The position numbers and the translations under genes were made by a program. This document shows positions 46,301-54,021 of a DNA stretch of 64,000 nucleotides, piece after piece; position 1 is the stretch's first letter; each line of letters starts with the position of its first letter. Where the stretch lies: assembly GCF_004216665.1 (NCBI RefSeq), contig NZ_SGWY01000002.1, positions 348,685-412,684 on the forward strand, given 5' to 3'. The notes under the pieces were generated by a model. That model ran no database searches and was not told the DNA's origin. It saw nothing but the letters and a program-made list of their open reading frames with translations. The stretch comes from Agromyces ramosus (GTDB lineage Bacteria; Actinomycetota; Actinomycetes; Actinomycetales; Microbacteriaceae).

Positions 46301-48699
46301 TCGAGATGAAGCCGGGGCGCACCGCATCCGTGGAGGTGCTGCTCAACGACTCCGACCCGAGCGGGTTCAGCCTCAGCGTCGCCGACCTCCCAGAGGTCGA
46401 CGACGGCATCGAGGCGGAGATCCGGGACCGGCGACGCGTGGTCGTCACGGCGCCCGAGCAGGAGGCGGCGTACACGATCCGCTACGAGATCTCGAACGGC
46501 CACGGCGGCGCCGACACGGCATTCCTCCAGGTCGCCGTGACCGAGGACGCCGTCATCGAGCCGCCCACCGCCGAGGACCAGGTCATCGAGCCCGAGCAGC
46601 TCGTCGACGGCGAGCCCGTGACCGTCACGCCGCTCGCGGACGCCACGAACCCGGGCGGCCTCGTCGAAGACCTGGCGGTGACCGTCGAGGGTCCCAACGC
46701 CGGGCGTGCGGAGGTGGCACCCGACGGCAGCATCGAGGTCACCCCGGGTCGCCAGCGCTACGCCGTCGCGTACCGCCTGACGAACGAGCTCGACGACCTG
46801 TCGGCGATGGCGTTCGTGATCGTGCCTGCCGTGCCCTCGGGCGACGACACGGTCGAGGAGACCCAGCGACCGAAGACGCCAGAGGAGCTCGCGGCCGAGG
46901 AGAAGGCCAAGTTCCCCGCGCCGTACCTCGCCGACATCGGCGAGATCGTCGTGCCCATGAACGGGCGGATCAGCTGGAACGTCGACGACCTCGTCGTCGT
47001 GCCGTCGGGCGATCCCGCGCTCATCCTCTCCGCGTCCGCGACCAACGCCCGGGAGGCGGCGATGGTGAGCGGCACCGCGCTGCAGTTCGTGCCCGCGCAG
47101 GACTACCGGGGCGCGGCATCCCTCACCTTCGAGGTGACCGACGGCACGAGCGCCACCGATCCGATCGGCCGCACCGCGATCCTCACCGTCCCGATCACCG
47201 TCGGCGACCCGAACTTCAATGACACGCCGCCGACCTTCACGCCCCGGAGCGAGACGATCGAGGCCGGCGAGGCGCCGCTCGACCTCGACCTGCGCGAGTC
47301 GAGCGACCAGCCGAATCCGGACAACATCGAGCGGATCACGTACTCGAACCTGGGCGGCACGTCGGCCGACATCCATGGCCAGATCGTCGAGGGGTCGATC
47401 CTGCGGATCTCCTCGCCGCTCGGCGTACAACCGGGCACCACGGCGAGGATCACGTTCGACGTGCAGTTCAACGAGTTCACGGTGCCCGGATACGTGGACG
47501 TGAGCGTCGTGTCGTCGACCCGTGCCCTGCCGAAGGCGAACGACGACGCCATCGCGCTCCAGCGCAGCGACTCGAGGCCCGTCGACGTGCTCGCGAACGA
47601 CTTCAACCCGTTCGCTCCCGACTCCCCGCTTCGCGTCGTCGACGCGAGGATCGACCAGGCGGACGTCGGGTCGGCCGCCTCGGCGAGCTTCACCGCGACC
47701 GATGTGACGGTGCGCACGGGTGCGGGCTTCACCGGAACCCTGAGCGTGATCTACCGCATCCAGGACGGCACGCGCGATCCCGCCCGTGAGGTGCAGGGCC
47801 GCATCATCGTCACGGTGCGGGACGAACCCGATGCGCCCAACGCGCCGACCGCGTCGGCCGGCGACGGTGCCGCGACGGTCCGCTGGAACATCCCGGCGAA
47901 CAACAACTCCCCGATAGACGGCTACCAGCTCGACGTCAACGGCTCCGTTCGCGACGTGCCGGCATCGGCCGGGGGCACGAACTACGGCGTCGGGAACCTG
48001 ACGAACGGCACCGCGTACACGTTCCGGGTGCGTGCGCACAACGCCATCGGGTGGGGCGCGTGGTCGGCGCCGTCGCCGTCGGTCACGCCGTACGGGACGC
48101 CCACGGCGCCCCGAAGCGTCTCCGCACAGGTGAACGGCACGGCGCCCACCAGCGTCGACATCAGCTGGGCGGCGCCATCGGACACCGGCGGCGGAAGCGT
48201 CCGCTACGAGGTCAGGCTCGACTCCGGTGGCTGGGTCGGCTCCGGCACCGACCGCTCGCACCGGTTCACGGGCGTCGGGGCGGGCGGGCACAGCGTGCAG
48301 GTCCGCGCGGTGAACGTGGGCAGTGGCAGGCCGGGCCCAGAGGCGACGACGAACTTCACCGTGCAGAACCCCCAGCCCTCCGGCTCGATCGGCAAGGGAC
48401 CGAGCCGATCGTGCGACAGCGGCGGCGGCGGATGCGCCGAGGTCCGCATCACGTGGAGCAACATGGATCCGGGCACCTACCGCGTCTACGCCACGATCAA
48501 CGGCGGAGCGTGCTGCGGCTACCAGCAGACCGTCGACGTCGGCGCGAACGGGCAGCTCCAGCTGCAGAACCACCTCGGCGTGCGCCAGGCGAGCGAGACG
48601 ATCGCCGTGCGCTTCGAGAACCTCAGCGGCGGCACGTCGCGCACCCTGGGCGCCATCAGCGGCACCCAGTGGAACAACCTCGGCTACAACACGTGGTGA
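43354..48699 (+). CDS. Giant surface protein: TM anchor, beta-propeller-like region, about 11 Ig/cadherin-like repeats, 2 FN3 domains
   Basis: This 1,781 aa protein has one N-terminal membrane helix (about 14-34, ASATALAVLVGVPLGFAVL), so nearly all of it lies outside. Residues about 60-380 are beta-propeller-like (VIAVLSPKGELWRVS). From about 390 to 1490 come some eleven repeats of 90-110 residues, opening with motifs like PPVARDDDYGVRPG and VLENDTDPDGD (Big_9/cadherin-like, some with calcium-type DPDGD). Two FN3 domains follow (about 1490-1670), then a C-terminal module with four cysteines. GTG 43354 has GGGGGAG six bases upstream; GTG 43318 lacks such a site. There is no sortase motif. It lies between the kinase group and the MoxR group. 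Confidence 0.85.
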   Translation: MGTFTSWARGRKQVASATALAVLVGVPLGFAVLHQGFPVTDPDLRAREVWVTNAEELLAGRLNRQIEELDAAVATATNEIDVFQDGDDAFLFDPSVGSLERIDPSFTTLVQRIDVPPASKVAYGGDVIAVLSPKGELWRVSAGGELSFDYRGSEPVAELGDEAQVAVSAEGTVFATSPDGRELLTLRRVADEPQTSRLPPMGRHQLAAVGERAVAFDVEADAIVVDGRTVELPEPALRLQQSGPERDRVVLATGSALLDVPFDGAKARVIENEADAAPASRDEVAAPVRLGECIHGAWASTGRYLAACDGQEPKAVSIDQPTAGSRLEFRVNRDVIVLNNLTNGNSWLVDSDLRLVDNWEEVTPPEESDELEGDEKSAQQTFEDTLAERTDVNRPPVARDDDYGVRPGRTTVLEVLENDTDPDGDVLTVAGTTEISDAAGRLELIDGGRALQFAPAEGAAGTVSFRYSVDDGRGGVAEASVDVRIVPESENAAPTSMRSGAISVEQGQQLSYNVLGDWNDPDGDDLYLVNASPTGGDAVRSSPDGYLTFEHRSAELGQKEVQFTVSDGQATASGTLVVDVKPTGTLNPIGTPDFARVFAGETELVEPLANDLSPSGAGLELLGVEGVPENATITPNVERGTIAFSSNVPGEYVFLYDLGAGAAVSKGLLRVQVVEPPAEAPPPIAVKDTAYLRPGEPLSVPVLANDVSPSGRVLAVQSIDDSSTEGLVSVEILTNTVTRVTASQALDRQLQFSYTVSDGVNASTATVTVVPVPPLVKHQPPVAVDDGAIVRAGDIVTVPVLDNDYHPDAAQLHVLPDLADVETPEGLAFVDGESVRFQAPENPGVYSVVYTVGDEYEQSARATVNFTVVARDAGTNRAPLPTPLTSRTFAGSAVKIDIPLDQLDPDGDSVTLTGITAPPSLGRVIERTSTSLTYEAFSGSAGTDSFTYELRDTLGATAEGTIRIGVVPRPVVQLPPTAVDDAIEMKPGRTASVEVLLNDSDPSGFSLSVADLPEVDDGIEAEIRDRRRVVVTAPEQEAAYTIRYEISNGHGGADTAFLQVAVTEDAVIEPPTAEDQVIEPEQLVDGEPVTVTPLADATNPGGLVEDLAVTVEGPNAGRAEVAPDGSIEVTPGRQRYAVAYRLTNELDDLSAMAFVIVPAVPSGDDTVEETQRPKTPEELAAEEKAKFPAPYLADIGEIVVPMNGRISWNVDDLVVVPSGDPALILSASATNAREAAMVSGTALQFVPAQDYRGAASLTFEVTDGTSATDPIGRTAILTVPITVGDPNFNDTPPTFTPRSETIEAGEAPLDLDLRESSDQPNPDNIERITYSNLGGTSADIHGQIVEGSILRISSPLGVQPGTTARITFDVQFNEFTVPGYVDVSVVSSTRALPKANDDAIALQRSDSRPVDVLANDFNPFAPDSPLRVVDARIDQADVGSAASASFTATDVTVRTGAGFTGTLSVIYRIQDGTRDPAREVQGRIIVTVRDEPDAPNAPTASAGDGAATVRWNIPANNNSPIDGYQLDVNGSVRDVPASAGGTNYGVGNLTNGTAYTFRVRAHNAIGWGAWSAPSPSVTPYGTPTAPRSVSAQVNGTAPTSVDISWAAPSDTGGGSVRYEVRLDSGGWVGSGTDRSHRFTGVGAGGHSVQVRAVNVGSGRPGPEATTNFTVQNPQPSGSIGKGPSRSCDSGGGGCAEVRITWSNMDPGTYRVYATINGGACCGYQQTVDVGANGQLQLQNHLGVRQASETIAVRFENLSGGTSRTLGAISGTQWNNLGYNTW

Positions 48700-48742
48700 C
48701 ACGTGAGACGCCCGGCCCGGGCGGACACATGAAGGAGTGGAC

Positions 48743-49711
48743 ATGTCAGTGACACAGGAGCAGGCGCTCTGGTTCCAGGACGCCTTCTCGAAGCTCGTCG
48801 ACAACATCGACCGGGCGATCCTCGGGAAGCGCGAGGTCATCGAGCTCGTGCTCACGGCGCTGCTCTCCGACGGCCACGTGCTGCTCGAGGACTTCCCGGG
48901 CACCGGCAAGACCGTGCTCGCGAAGGCGCTGGCGAACACCCTCGACGGCACGAACTCGCGAATCCAGTTCACGCCCGACCTGCTGCCGTCCGACGTCACG
49001 GGCGTCACGATCTACGACCAGGGCAAGGGGCGCTTCGAGTTCCACCGCGGGCCGATCTTCGCGTCCATCGTGCTGGCCGACGAGATCAACCGCGCGAGCC
49101 CGAAGACGCAGTCGGCGCTCCTCGAGGTGATGGAGGAGGGCCGGGTCACGGTCGACGGCCAGAGCTACGAGGTGGGCTCGCCGTTCATGGTCATCGCGAC
49201 CCAGAACCCGGTGGAGCAGGCGGGCACCTACTCGCTGCCCGAGGCACAGCTCGACCGGTTCCTCATCAAGACGTCGCTCGGCTACCCCGACCACGACACG
49301 GCGGTGACGCTGCTGCTCGACTCGGCGAATCGCGCCCGCGCCTCGAAGGTCGCGCCGATCATCGCATCGAGCTCGGTCACCACGATGGCGCAGCTGGCCG
49401 CCGAGGTGCACGTGGATGCCGCGATCCTCTCGTACCTCAACCAGATCGTGTCGGCGACCCGCGAGCACGGCGACTCCGCCCTCGGCGTCAGCATGCGCGG
49501 CGCGCTCGCGCTCGCGCGCACGGTGAAGACGTGGGCGATCGCCCACGGCCGCTCGTACGCCACGCCCGACGACGTGCGCGACCTCGCGGTGCCGGTGCTC
49601 GCGCACCGCATCATCGTCGATCCCGAGTCCGAGTTCTCAGGCGTCACGGCCGAGGACATCGTCTCGCGCGCCCTCATCGACGTGGCACCGCCCGCGTACC
49701 GGGCGGCATGA
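48743..49711 (+). CDS. MoxR-family AAA+ ATPase
   Basis: This 322 aa AAA+ ATPase of the MoxR group typically acts as a chaperone for assembly or metal loading of a partner complex. The Walker A motif is EDFPGTGKTVLAKAL (near residue 52), the Walker B motif is IVLADEINRASPKTQSALLEVMEE (near 112), and the sensor 1 motif is VIATQNPVEQAGTY. A C-terminal lid domain follows. ATG 48743 has AAGGAG five bases upstream. The stop overlaps the DUF58 start (ATGA). The gene trio MoxR-DUF58-transglutaminase is conserved widely; here it follows the giant surface protein. Confidence 0.94.
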   Translation: MSVTQEQALWFQDAFSKLVDNIDRAILGKREVIELVLTALLSDGHVLLEDFPGTGKTVLAKALANTLDGTNSRIQFTPDLLPSDVTGVTIYDQGKGRFEFHRGPIFASIVLADEINRASPKTQSALLEVMEEGRVTVDGQSYEVGSPFMVIATQNPVEQAGTYSLPEAQLDRFLIKTSLGYPDHDTAVTLLLDSANRARASKVAPIIASSSVTTMAQLAAEVHVDAAILSYLNQIVSATREHGDSALGVSMRGALALARTVKTWAIAHGRSYATPDDVRDLAVPVLAHRIIVDPESEFSGVTAEDIVSRALIDVAPPAYRAA

Positions 49712-51021
49712 CGGCCGAGATCGGCGCGCCTGCGACGACATCCGCCCGCACACCGTCGCAGACGCGCATCGCGATCCGTTCCGTCGCGCACTCGGTCGCG
49801 GCATCCGCTCGCGGGGCGGTCAGCCGGCTGCGTGCCGGCGGTGCCCGCGTGGGGCGGGCGACCGCCCCGGTGACGGGCGTGGTGTCCCGGGTCGGATGGC
49901 TCGTGCTGTTGGTCGCGGCGGTCTCGCTCGGGCTCGCGGGGGGCTTCGGGTGGATCGAGTTCGCCTTCCTCGGCGCGACGCTCGTGGGCGCGATGCTCGT
50001 GTCCGTCCCGTTCGTGTTCGGCCGCATGCACTACCGGGTGGGCATCGAGCTGCAGCCGTCGCGCGTCGTCGCGGGCGAGCGCGCGCTCGGCCGGCTCGCC
50101 GTCGAGAACGCCGGCGCGGCGGCGTCGGTCCCCTCGCGCCTCGAGCTCCCGGTGGGCGCCGGCGTCGCGGAGTTCGTGATCCCCGCCCTCGAGCCCGGGA
50201 CCGGGCACGAGGAGCTGTTCGCGGTGCCGACGAATCGGCGCGCCGTCATCGTGGCGGGTCCGGCCGTCTCGGTGCGCGGCGACCAGCTCGGGCTGCTGCG
50301 ACGCGAGGTGCGGTGGACCGAGCCCGTCGAGCTGTTCGTGCATCCGGTGACCGCCCGGCTGCGCCCGTCGGCGGCTGGACTCGTACGCGACCTCGAGGGC
50401 GAGGTCACGAAGACGATCACCGACCACGACATCTCGTTCCACGCCCTGCGCGCCTACGCGCCGGGCGACGCCCTGCGCAACGTGCACTGGCGCACCTCGG
50501 CCCGCACCGGTCAGCTCATGGTGCGGCAGTACGAGGAGACCCGGCGCTCGCAGCTCCTGCTCGTGCAGGCGACATCGGCGGGCCACTACGCCTCCGACGA
50601 GGAGTTCGAGCTCGCCGTGTCGGTGCTCGCCTCGATCGGCCTGCAGGTCATCCGCGATGCGACCAGGCTGGCGACCGTCACCGATCGCCTCCGCCTGCGC
50701 ACCGCGACGCCCACCTCGCTCCTCGACGACACCAGCCGCATCGAGCCGCTCGCGACGGGTGCGCCCTCGATCCGCGACCTCGTGCGCGAGGCGTCCAAGC
50801 GCATCCAGACGCCGAGCGTCGTCATCGTGGTGGGCGGCTCTCTCGCGCCGCTCGCGGAGTTCCGCGCCGTCGAGACCGTCTTCGGGCCCGACACCCGGGT
50901 GATCGCGTTCTTGGCGGAACGCGGCGCCGCCGCGCGGATCGCACGCGTCGCCGACTCGATTGTCGTGACGGTCGGCTCGCTCGACGAACTGTCCCGGCTC
51001 GTGCGGAGGGTTCGCCCGTGA
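49708..51021 (+). CDS. DUF58 domain protein
   Basis: This 437 aa membrane-attached protein has two close helices near residues 65-105 (VGWLVLLVAAVSLGLAGGF and FAFLGATLVGAMLVSVPFVF). A beta-rich region follows, then the DUF58 core with AYAPGDALRNVHWRTSARTGQLMVRQYEE (near 250-280). The C-terminal part resembles a VWA-type fold (VVIVVGGSLAPLAEFRAVE). The first 60 residues are basic and Ala/Arg-rich. It overlaps both neighbours by 4 bases, which implies strict co-translation with MoxR and the transglutaminase-fold protein. DUF58 proteins are thought to be MoxR partners. Confidence 0.9.
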   Translation: MTAEIGAPATTSARTPSQTRIAIRSVAHSVAASARGAVSRLRAGGARVGRATAPVTGVVSRVGWLVLLVAAVSLGLAGGFGWIEFAFLGATLVGAMLVSVPFVFGRMHYRVGIELQPSRVVAGERALGRLAVENAGAAASVPSRLELPVGAGVAEFVIPALEPGTGHEELFAVPTNRRAVIVAGPAVSVRGDQLGLLRREVRWTEPVELFVHPVTARLRPSAAGLVRDLEGEVTKTITDHDISFHALRAYAPGDALRNVHWRTSARTGQLMVRQYEETRRSQLLLVQATSAGHYASDEEFELAVSVLASIGLQVIRDATRLATVTDRLRLRTATPTSLLDDTSRIEPLATGAPSIRDLVREASKRIQTPSVVIVVGGSLAPLAEFRAVETVFGPDTRVIAFLAERGAAARIARVADSIVVTVGSLDELSRLVRRVRP

Positions 51022-53306
51022 CCCGCATCCCACGCTCGGCATGGGGCGACCTCGCCGTGCTCTCGGTGCTCGCGCTCCTCGGCGTCGCCGGCTACGAGAC
51101 GAGCTTCGGCGATCTCGACTTCATGCTCGCCGCGGTGGCCGGCATCGCCGTCGGCACGCTCGCCGCGGTCGCGGGCACCGCGTGGCGGCTGGGGGTGCTC
51201 ACCACGGTGCTCCTCGGCCTCGCCGCCTACTTCCTCCTCGGCACGCCGTTCACCATGGCCGACGCCGGGCTGTTCGGCGTACTCCCGAGCCTCCGATCGC
51301 TCGCCGGCCTCGCCATCGGCGCGGTCTTCGGCTGGGCCGACATCCTCACGATCGGCGCGCCGGTCGATGCGCCGTACTACGTGGCCGCGGTCCCGTTCTT
51401 CGCGGCGTGGCTCGTCTCCCTCGCGGGGGCGATGCTCGTGCTGCGCTGGCTCAGCGTCGAGCGCACCCCGCTGCGTTCGTCCCTCGTGCTCGTCGGCCCG
51501 GTGCTGCTCTACCTGTCGGGGATCCTCCTCGGCACCGACGAGGCGTTCCTCGCCGCCGTGCGTGGCGTCGCCTTCGCCGCAATCGCCCTGGTGTGGCTCG
51601 CCTGGCGCCGCGGCGCCACCGTCGAGGCATCCGTCGAGGGCGCAACGCGCCTCCGCCGGCGCAAGCTCACCGGATCGGCCGCCATCGTCGCCGGCGCCGT
51701 GGTGCTCGGCGTCGTCGCCGGGCTCGCCGTCGCCCCGGCGTCACCCGACCGCTTCGTGTTGCGCGAGCAGATCGTGCCGCCGTTCGACCCCGTCGAGTTC
51801 GCGAGCCCGCTCGCCGGATTCCGCACGTACACGAAGGACCTCGCCGAGGAGCCGCTGTTCCGGGTGTCGGGACTCGAGCCCGGGGATGTCATCCGGCTCG
51901 CGACCATGGACGCGTACACCGGGCGCCTCTGGACCGTCGCAGGGCCCGAGGACGCCGAGGACGGCGGATATGCGATCGTGGGCCCGACGCTGCCCGGCCC
52001 GCCGCTCGCGAGCCTCGGAAGCGGCCGTACGGTCGAGGTGATGGGCGCGTCGTACGACGATGTCTGGCTGCCGATGGTGGGCTACGGCTCCACGCTCGAG
52101 CTGCTCGACGAGGGCACCGGTGCGCGGGCGGGCGACCTGCGGTACAACGCCGCCGCCGGCACGGCGGTGCTCACGAGCGGGGTCGGAACCGACGCCCGGT
52201 ACCGCCTCGAGTCGCGCATCCAGCGGGAGCCCGACCTCGAGGACCTCGTCGACGTGCCCGTGGCCCGCGTGCCGATGCCCGCGGTCGAGAACGTGCCAGA
52301 CGTCGTGGCCGCCAAGGCCGAGGAATACGCCGGCGACGCGGCGACGCCGATCGAGCAGCTGCGGGCGATCGAGCGCGGACTGAAGACCGCGGGCTTCCTC
52401 AGCCACGGCCTCGCCAGCGATTCGGTGCCGTCGCGGGCCGGCCATGGCGCCGACCGCCTCATCGAGCTCTTCACGCGGTCGCAGATGGTGGGCGACGAAG
52501 AGCAGTACGCCGCGGCGATGGCGCTGATGGCCAGACACCTGGGATACCCGGCGCGCGTCGTGATGGGATTCGCGCCGGAGGTCGCCGAGGAGGCCGACGA
52601 TGTCGAGGTGATGGGCGCCGACGTCACCGCCTGGGTCGAGGTGCCGTTCGAGGGCGTCGGATGGATCGCCTTCCGACCGACGCCCGACCAGGTCGACGTG
52701 CCGCAGGAGCAGACGCCGAAGCCCAAGTCGGAGCCGCAGCCGCAGGTCCGCCAGCCGCCGCGCGCCGAGCACGTCGAGGACGAGCTGCTCACGACCGTCG
52801 AGATCGACGACACCGACGACGACGACCGCGATCGCCCCTTCCAGCTTCCGGCGTGGGTCTGGGTCGCCGTCGCAGCGGTCGGCATCCCCGCGGCCGTCGT
52901 GTTCCTGCCGATGCTCTTCGTCGCGCTCGTGAAGCGGCGGAGGCGTCGCCGGCGTCGCACCGGCGCCGGCGACCGGCGGGCCGCCGGAGCCTGGGAGGAA
53001 CTCGTCGACCGCTATGCCGAGCTCGGATTCGAGCCGCCCGCGCAGGGCACCCGGCTGCAGGCGGCACGAGCGCTCGAGCAGCAGCAGGCCGAGCAGGGCC
53101 TCGTCGTGGCGCAGTCGCCGACGCCGGTTCGGCTCGCCACGCTCGCGGCGACCATCGACCGCGACGTGTTCGGCGGCCTCGATGCGTCCGACGACATGGT
53201 GGAGGATCGCTGGCGGTCGGCGGATGCCGCGACGGCCGCCGTGGCGGCGGCCGCCGGTCGGCTGCGCCGCTTCGTCAGCCGCTACCGCGTTCGGACCCGT
53301 CGCTAG
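51018..53306 (+). CDS. TgpA-like membrane protein with catalytically dead transglutaminase domain
   Basis: This 762 aa protein has 6-7 N-terminal helices (1-240), an extracytoplasmic region (about 250-620) with a transglutaminase-like core, one more helix (about 618-640) and a basic cytosolic tail. The core keeps the fold sequence GDEEQYAAAMALMARHLGYPARVVMGF, TAWVEVPFEGVGWIAFRPTP. However, the catalytic Cys is Glu494, the His is Thr537 and the Asp is Arg553. It should therefore not catalyse transglutamination or peptidolysis and may act as a binding scaffold. GTG 51018 overlaps the DUF58 stop (GTGA). Its TAG stop begins the -10 box of the next gene. Confidence 0.88.
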   Translation: MTRIPRSAWGDLAVLSVLALLGVAGYETSFGDLDFMLAAVAGIAVGTLAAVAGTAWRLGVLTTVLLGLAAYFLLGTPFTMADAGLFGVLPSLRSLAGLAIGAVFGWADILTIGAPVDAPYYVAAVPFFAAWLVSLAGAMLVLRWLSVERTPLRSSLVLVGPVLLYLSGILLGTDEAFLAAVRGVAFAAIALVWLAWRRGATVEASVEGATRLRRRKLTGSAAIVAGAVVLGVVAGLAVAPASPDRFVLREQIVPPFDPVEFASPLAGFRTYTKDLAEEPLFRVSGLEPGDVIRLATMDAYTGRLWTVAGPEDAEDGGYAIVGPTLPGPPLASLGSGRTVEVMGASYDDVWLPMVGYGSTLELLDEGTGARAGDLRYNAAAGTAVLTSGVGTDARYRLESRIQREPDLEDLVDVPVARVPMPAVENVPDVVAAKAEEYAGDAATPIEQLRAIERGLKTAGFLSHGLASDSVPSRAGHGADRLIELFTRSQMVGDEEQYAAAMALMARHLGYPARVVMGFAPEVAEEADDVEVMGADVTAWVEVPFEGVGWIAFRPTPDQVDVPQEQTPKPKSEPQPQVRQPPRAEHVEDELLTTVEIDDTDDDDRDRPFQLPAWVWVAVAAVGIPAAVVFLPMLFVALVKRRRRRRRRTGAGDRRAAGAWEELVDRYAELGFEPPAQGTRLQAARALEQQQAEQGLVVAQSPTPVRLATLAATIDRDVFGGLDASDDMVEDRWRSADAATAAVAAAAGRLRRFVSRYRVRTRR

Positions 53307-53309
53307 AGT
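53304..53309 (+). promoter_or_regulatory. -10 box for the FHA gene at 53316, built on the upstream stop codon
   Basis: TAGAGT begins with the TAG stop of the transglutaminase-fold gene and ends 6 bases before GTG 53316, consistent with a leaderless start. Confidence 0.6.
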
Positions 53310-53315
53310 GGTCGG

Positions 53316-53903
53316 GTGGCCGAGCCGGACTTCATCGTCCCGCCGCCGGGGCTGATTCCCGGGGCGCGCTCGGACGCGCCCGATCGCACGGTGCGGGACG
53401 CCCCGCCTCGCGTCCTGCCGGTGTTCCCCCCGCCCGGGGTCGTGCCGCCGCCCCTGCCGGGCGGGCCGCCCGAGGCCCAGGGTGCGGCCGCGCAGGGGTC
53501 GGCCGCACCGCCGACAGGGGAGACCCGCATCGAGGCGCCGACCCCGTCGCCGCAGCCCGGTGCCTGGCGGCTCCGCGCCCAGGGTGGGCTCGAGGTGCTG
53601 CTGCTGCGCCCCGTGCTGCTCGGGCGCGATCCGGCCGCCGACCCGGGGCGCCCGCAGGCCGCCCCGATCCGGCTCGCCGACCCCGCCCGCTCGGTGTCGA
53701 AGACGCACGCGCTCGTCGAGGTCGTCGATGGTCGGGTCATGGTCACCGACCTCCACTCGACGAACGGCACGCGGGTGCTGACCCCGGAGGGGGAGGCCCG
53801 CGAACTCGAGCCCGGACGGGGCGCCGAAGCTCCGAACGGGTCGACCCTGCTGCTCGGCGAGTTCGCCGTGCGACTGGATCGAGCGCCGTTGAACTCGGTG
53901 TAG
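53316..53903 (+). CDS. FHA-domain protein with proline-rich N-terminus
   Basis: The first 85 residues of this 195 aa protein are Pro/Gly/Ala-rich (VLPVFPPPGVVPPPLPGGPP) and contain TRIEAPTPSP, a possible kinase target. The FHA domain (about 90-195) has all binding residues: VLLGRDPA, SVSKTHALVEV and DLHSTNGTRVL. The GTG start lies 6 bases after TAGAGT. It is the third FHA-type protein of the block and could report phosphorylation state to the MoxR group. Its TAG stop is again the start of a -10 box, that of the leucine leader. Confidence 0.88.
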   Translation: MAEPDFIVPPPGLIPGARSDAPDRTVRDAPPRVLPVFPPPGVVPPPLPGGPPEAQGAAAQGSAAPPTGETRIEAPTPSPQPGAWRLRAQGGLEVLLLRPVLLGRDPAADPGRPQAAPIRLADPARSVSKTHALVEVVDGRVMVTDLHSTNGTRVLTPEGEARELEPGRGAEAPNGSTLLLGEFAVRLDRAPLNSV

Positions 53904-53906
53904 CCT
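53901..53906 (+). promoter_or_regulatory. -10 box of the leu leader transcript
   Basis: TAGCCT begins with the TAG stop of the FHA gene and ends exactly 6 bases before the GTG of the leader peptide. Confidence 0.65.
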
Positions 53907-53912
53907 GAAGAG

Positions 53913-53963
53913 GTGCGTGCTCCGCGACTTCTCCTTCGGTGCCGCGGCGGGGCCTCGTTCTAG
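53913..53963 (+). CDS. Leucine-rich leader peptide of the leuCD operon
   Basis: The ORF GTG...TAG encodes 16 residues, MRAPRLLLRCRGGASF. Three consecutive Leu codons (CTT CTC CTT, 53928-53936) include two CTT, a codon seldom seen in this window, so decoding should slow when charged tRNA-Leu is scarce. The start is 6 bases after TAGCCT, so translation begins on the 5' end of the message. The ORF overlaps one arm of an RNA stem and precedes leuC by 58 bases. This is the layout of a ribosome-mediated attenuator for a leucine operon. Confidence 0.7.
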   Translation: MRAPRLLLRCRGGASF

Positions 53964-53981
53964 GCCGATCCCGTCGCGGAG
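53920..53981 (+). promoter_or_regulatory. Candidate attenuator structure before leuC
   Basis: CTCCGCGAC (53920-53928) pairs perfectly with GTCGCGGAG (53973-53981), followed by TTTGTC. The 5' arm ends at the first Leu codon, so a ribosome stalled there would cover it. An internal hairpin, GGCC-TCGTTCTA-GGCC (53951-53966), could persist. Which structure terminates transcription is not certain. Confidence 0.5.
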
Positions 53982-54021
53982 TTTGTCGTCGGCTGGCCGC
54001 AGATCCTGAGGAAGCGAACGC

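Noticed and set aside
43324..49008. A very long open frame antisense to the giant surface protein, over 1,800 codons
   Set aside because: It arises because GC-rich third positions suppress stop codons on the other strand. Its translation is compositionally strange (Arg/His/Val/Gly-rich, no domains), while the sense strand gives clear Ig-like and FN3 repeats.
38782..53903. Type VII (ESX) secretion locus
   Set aside because: FHA, kinase and giant repeat proteins can accompany such loci, but no EccB, EccC, EccD or WXG100 protein is present in the window.
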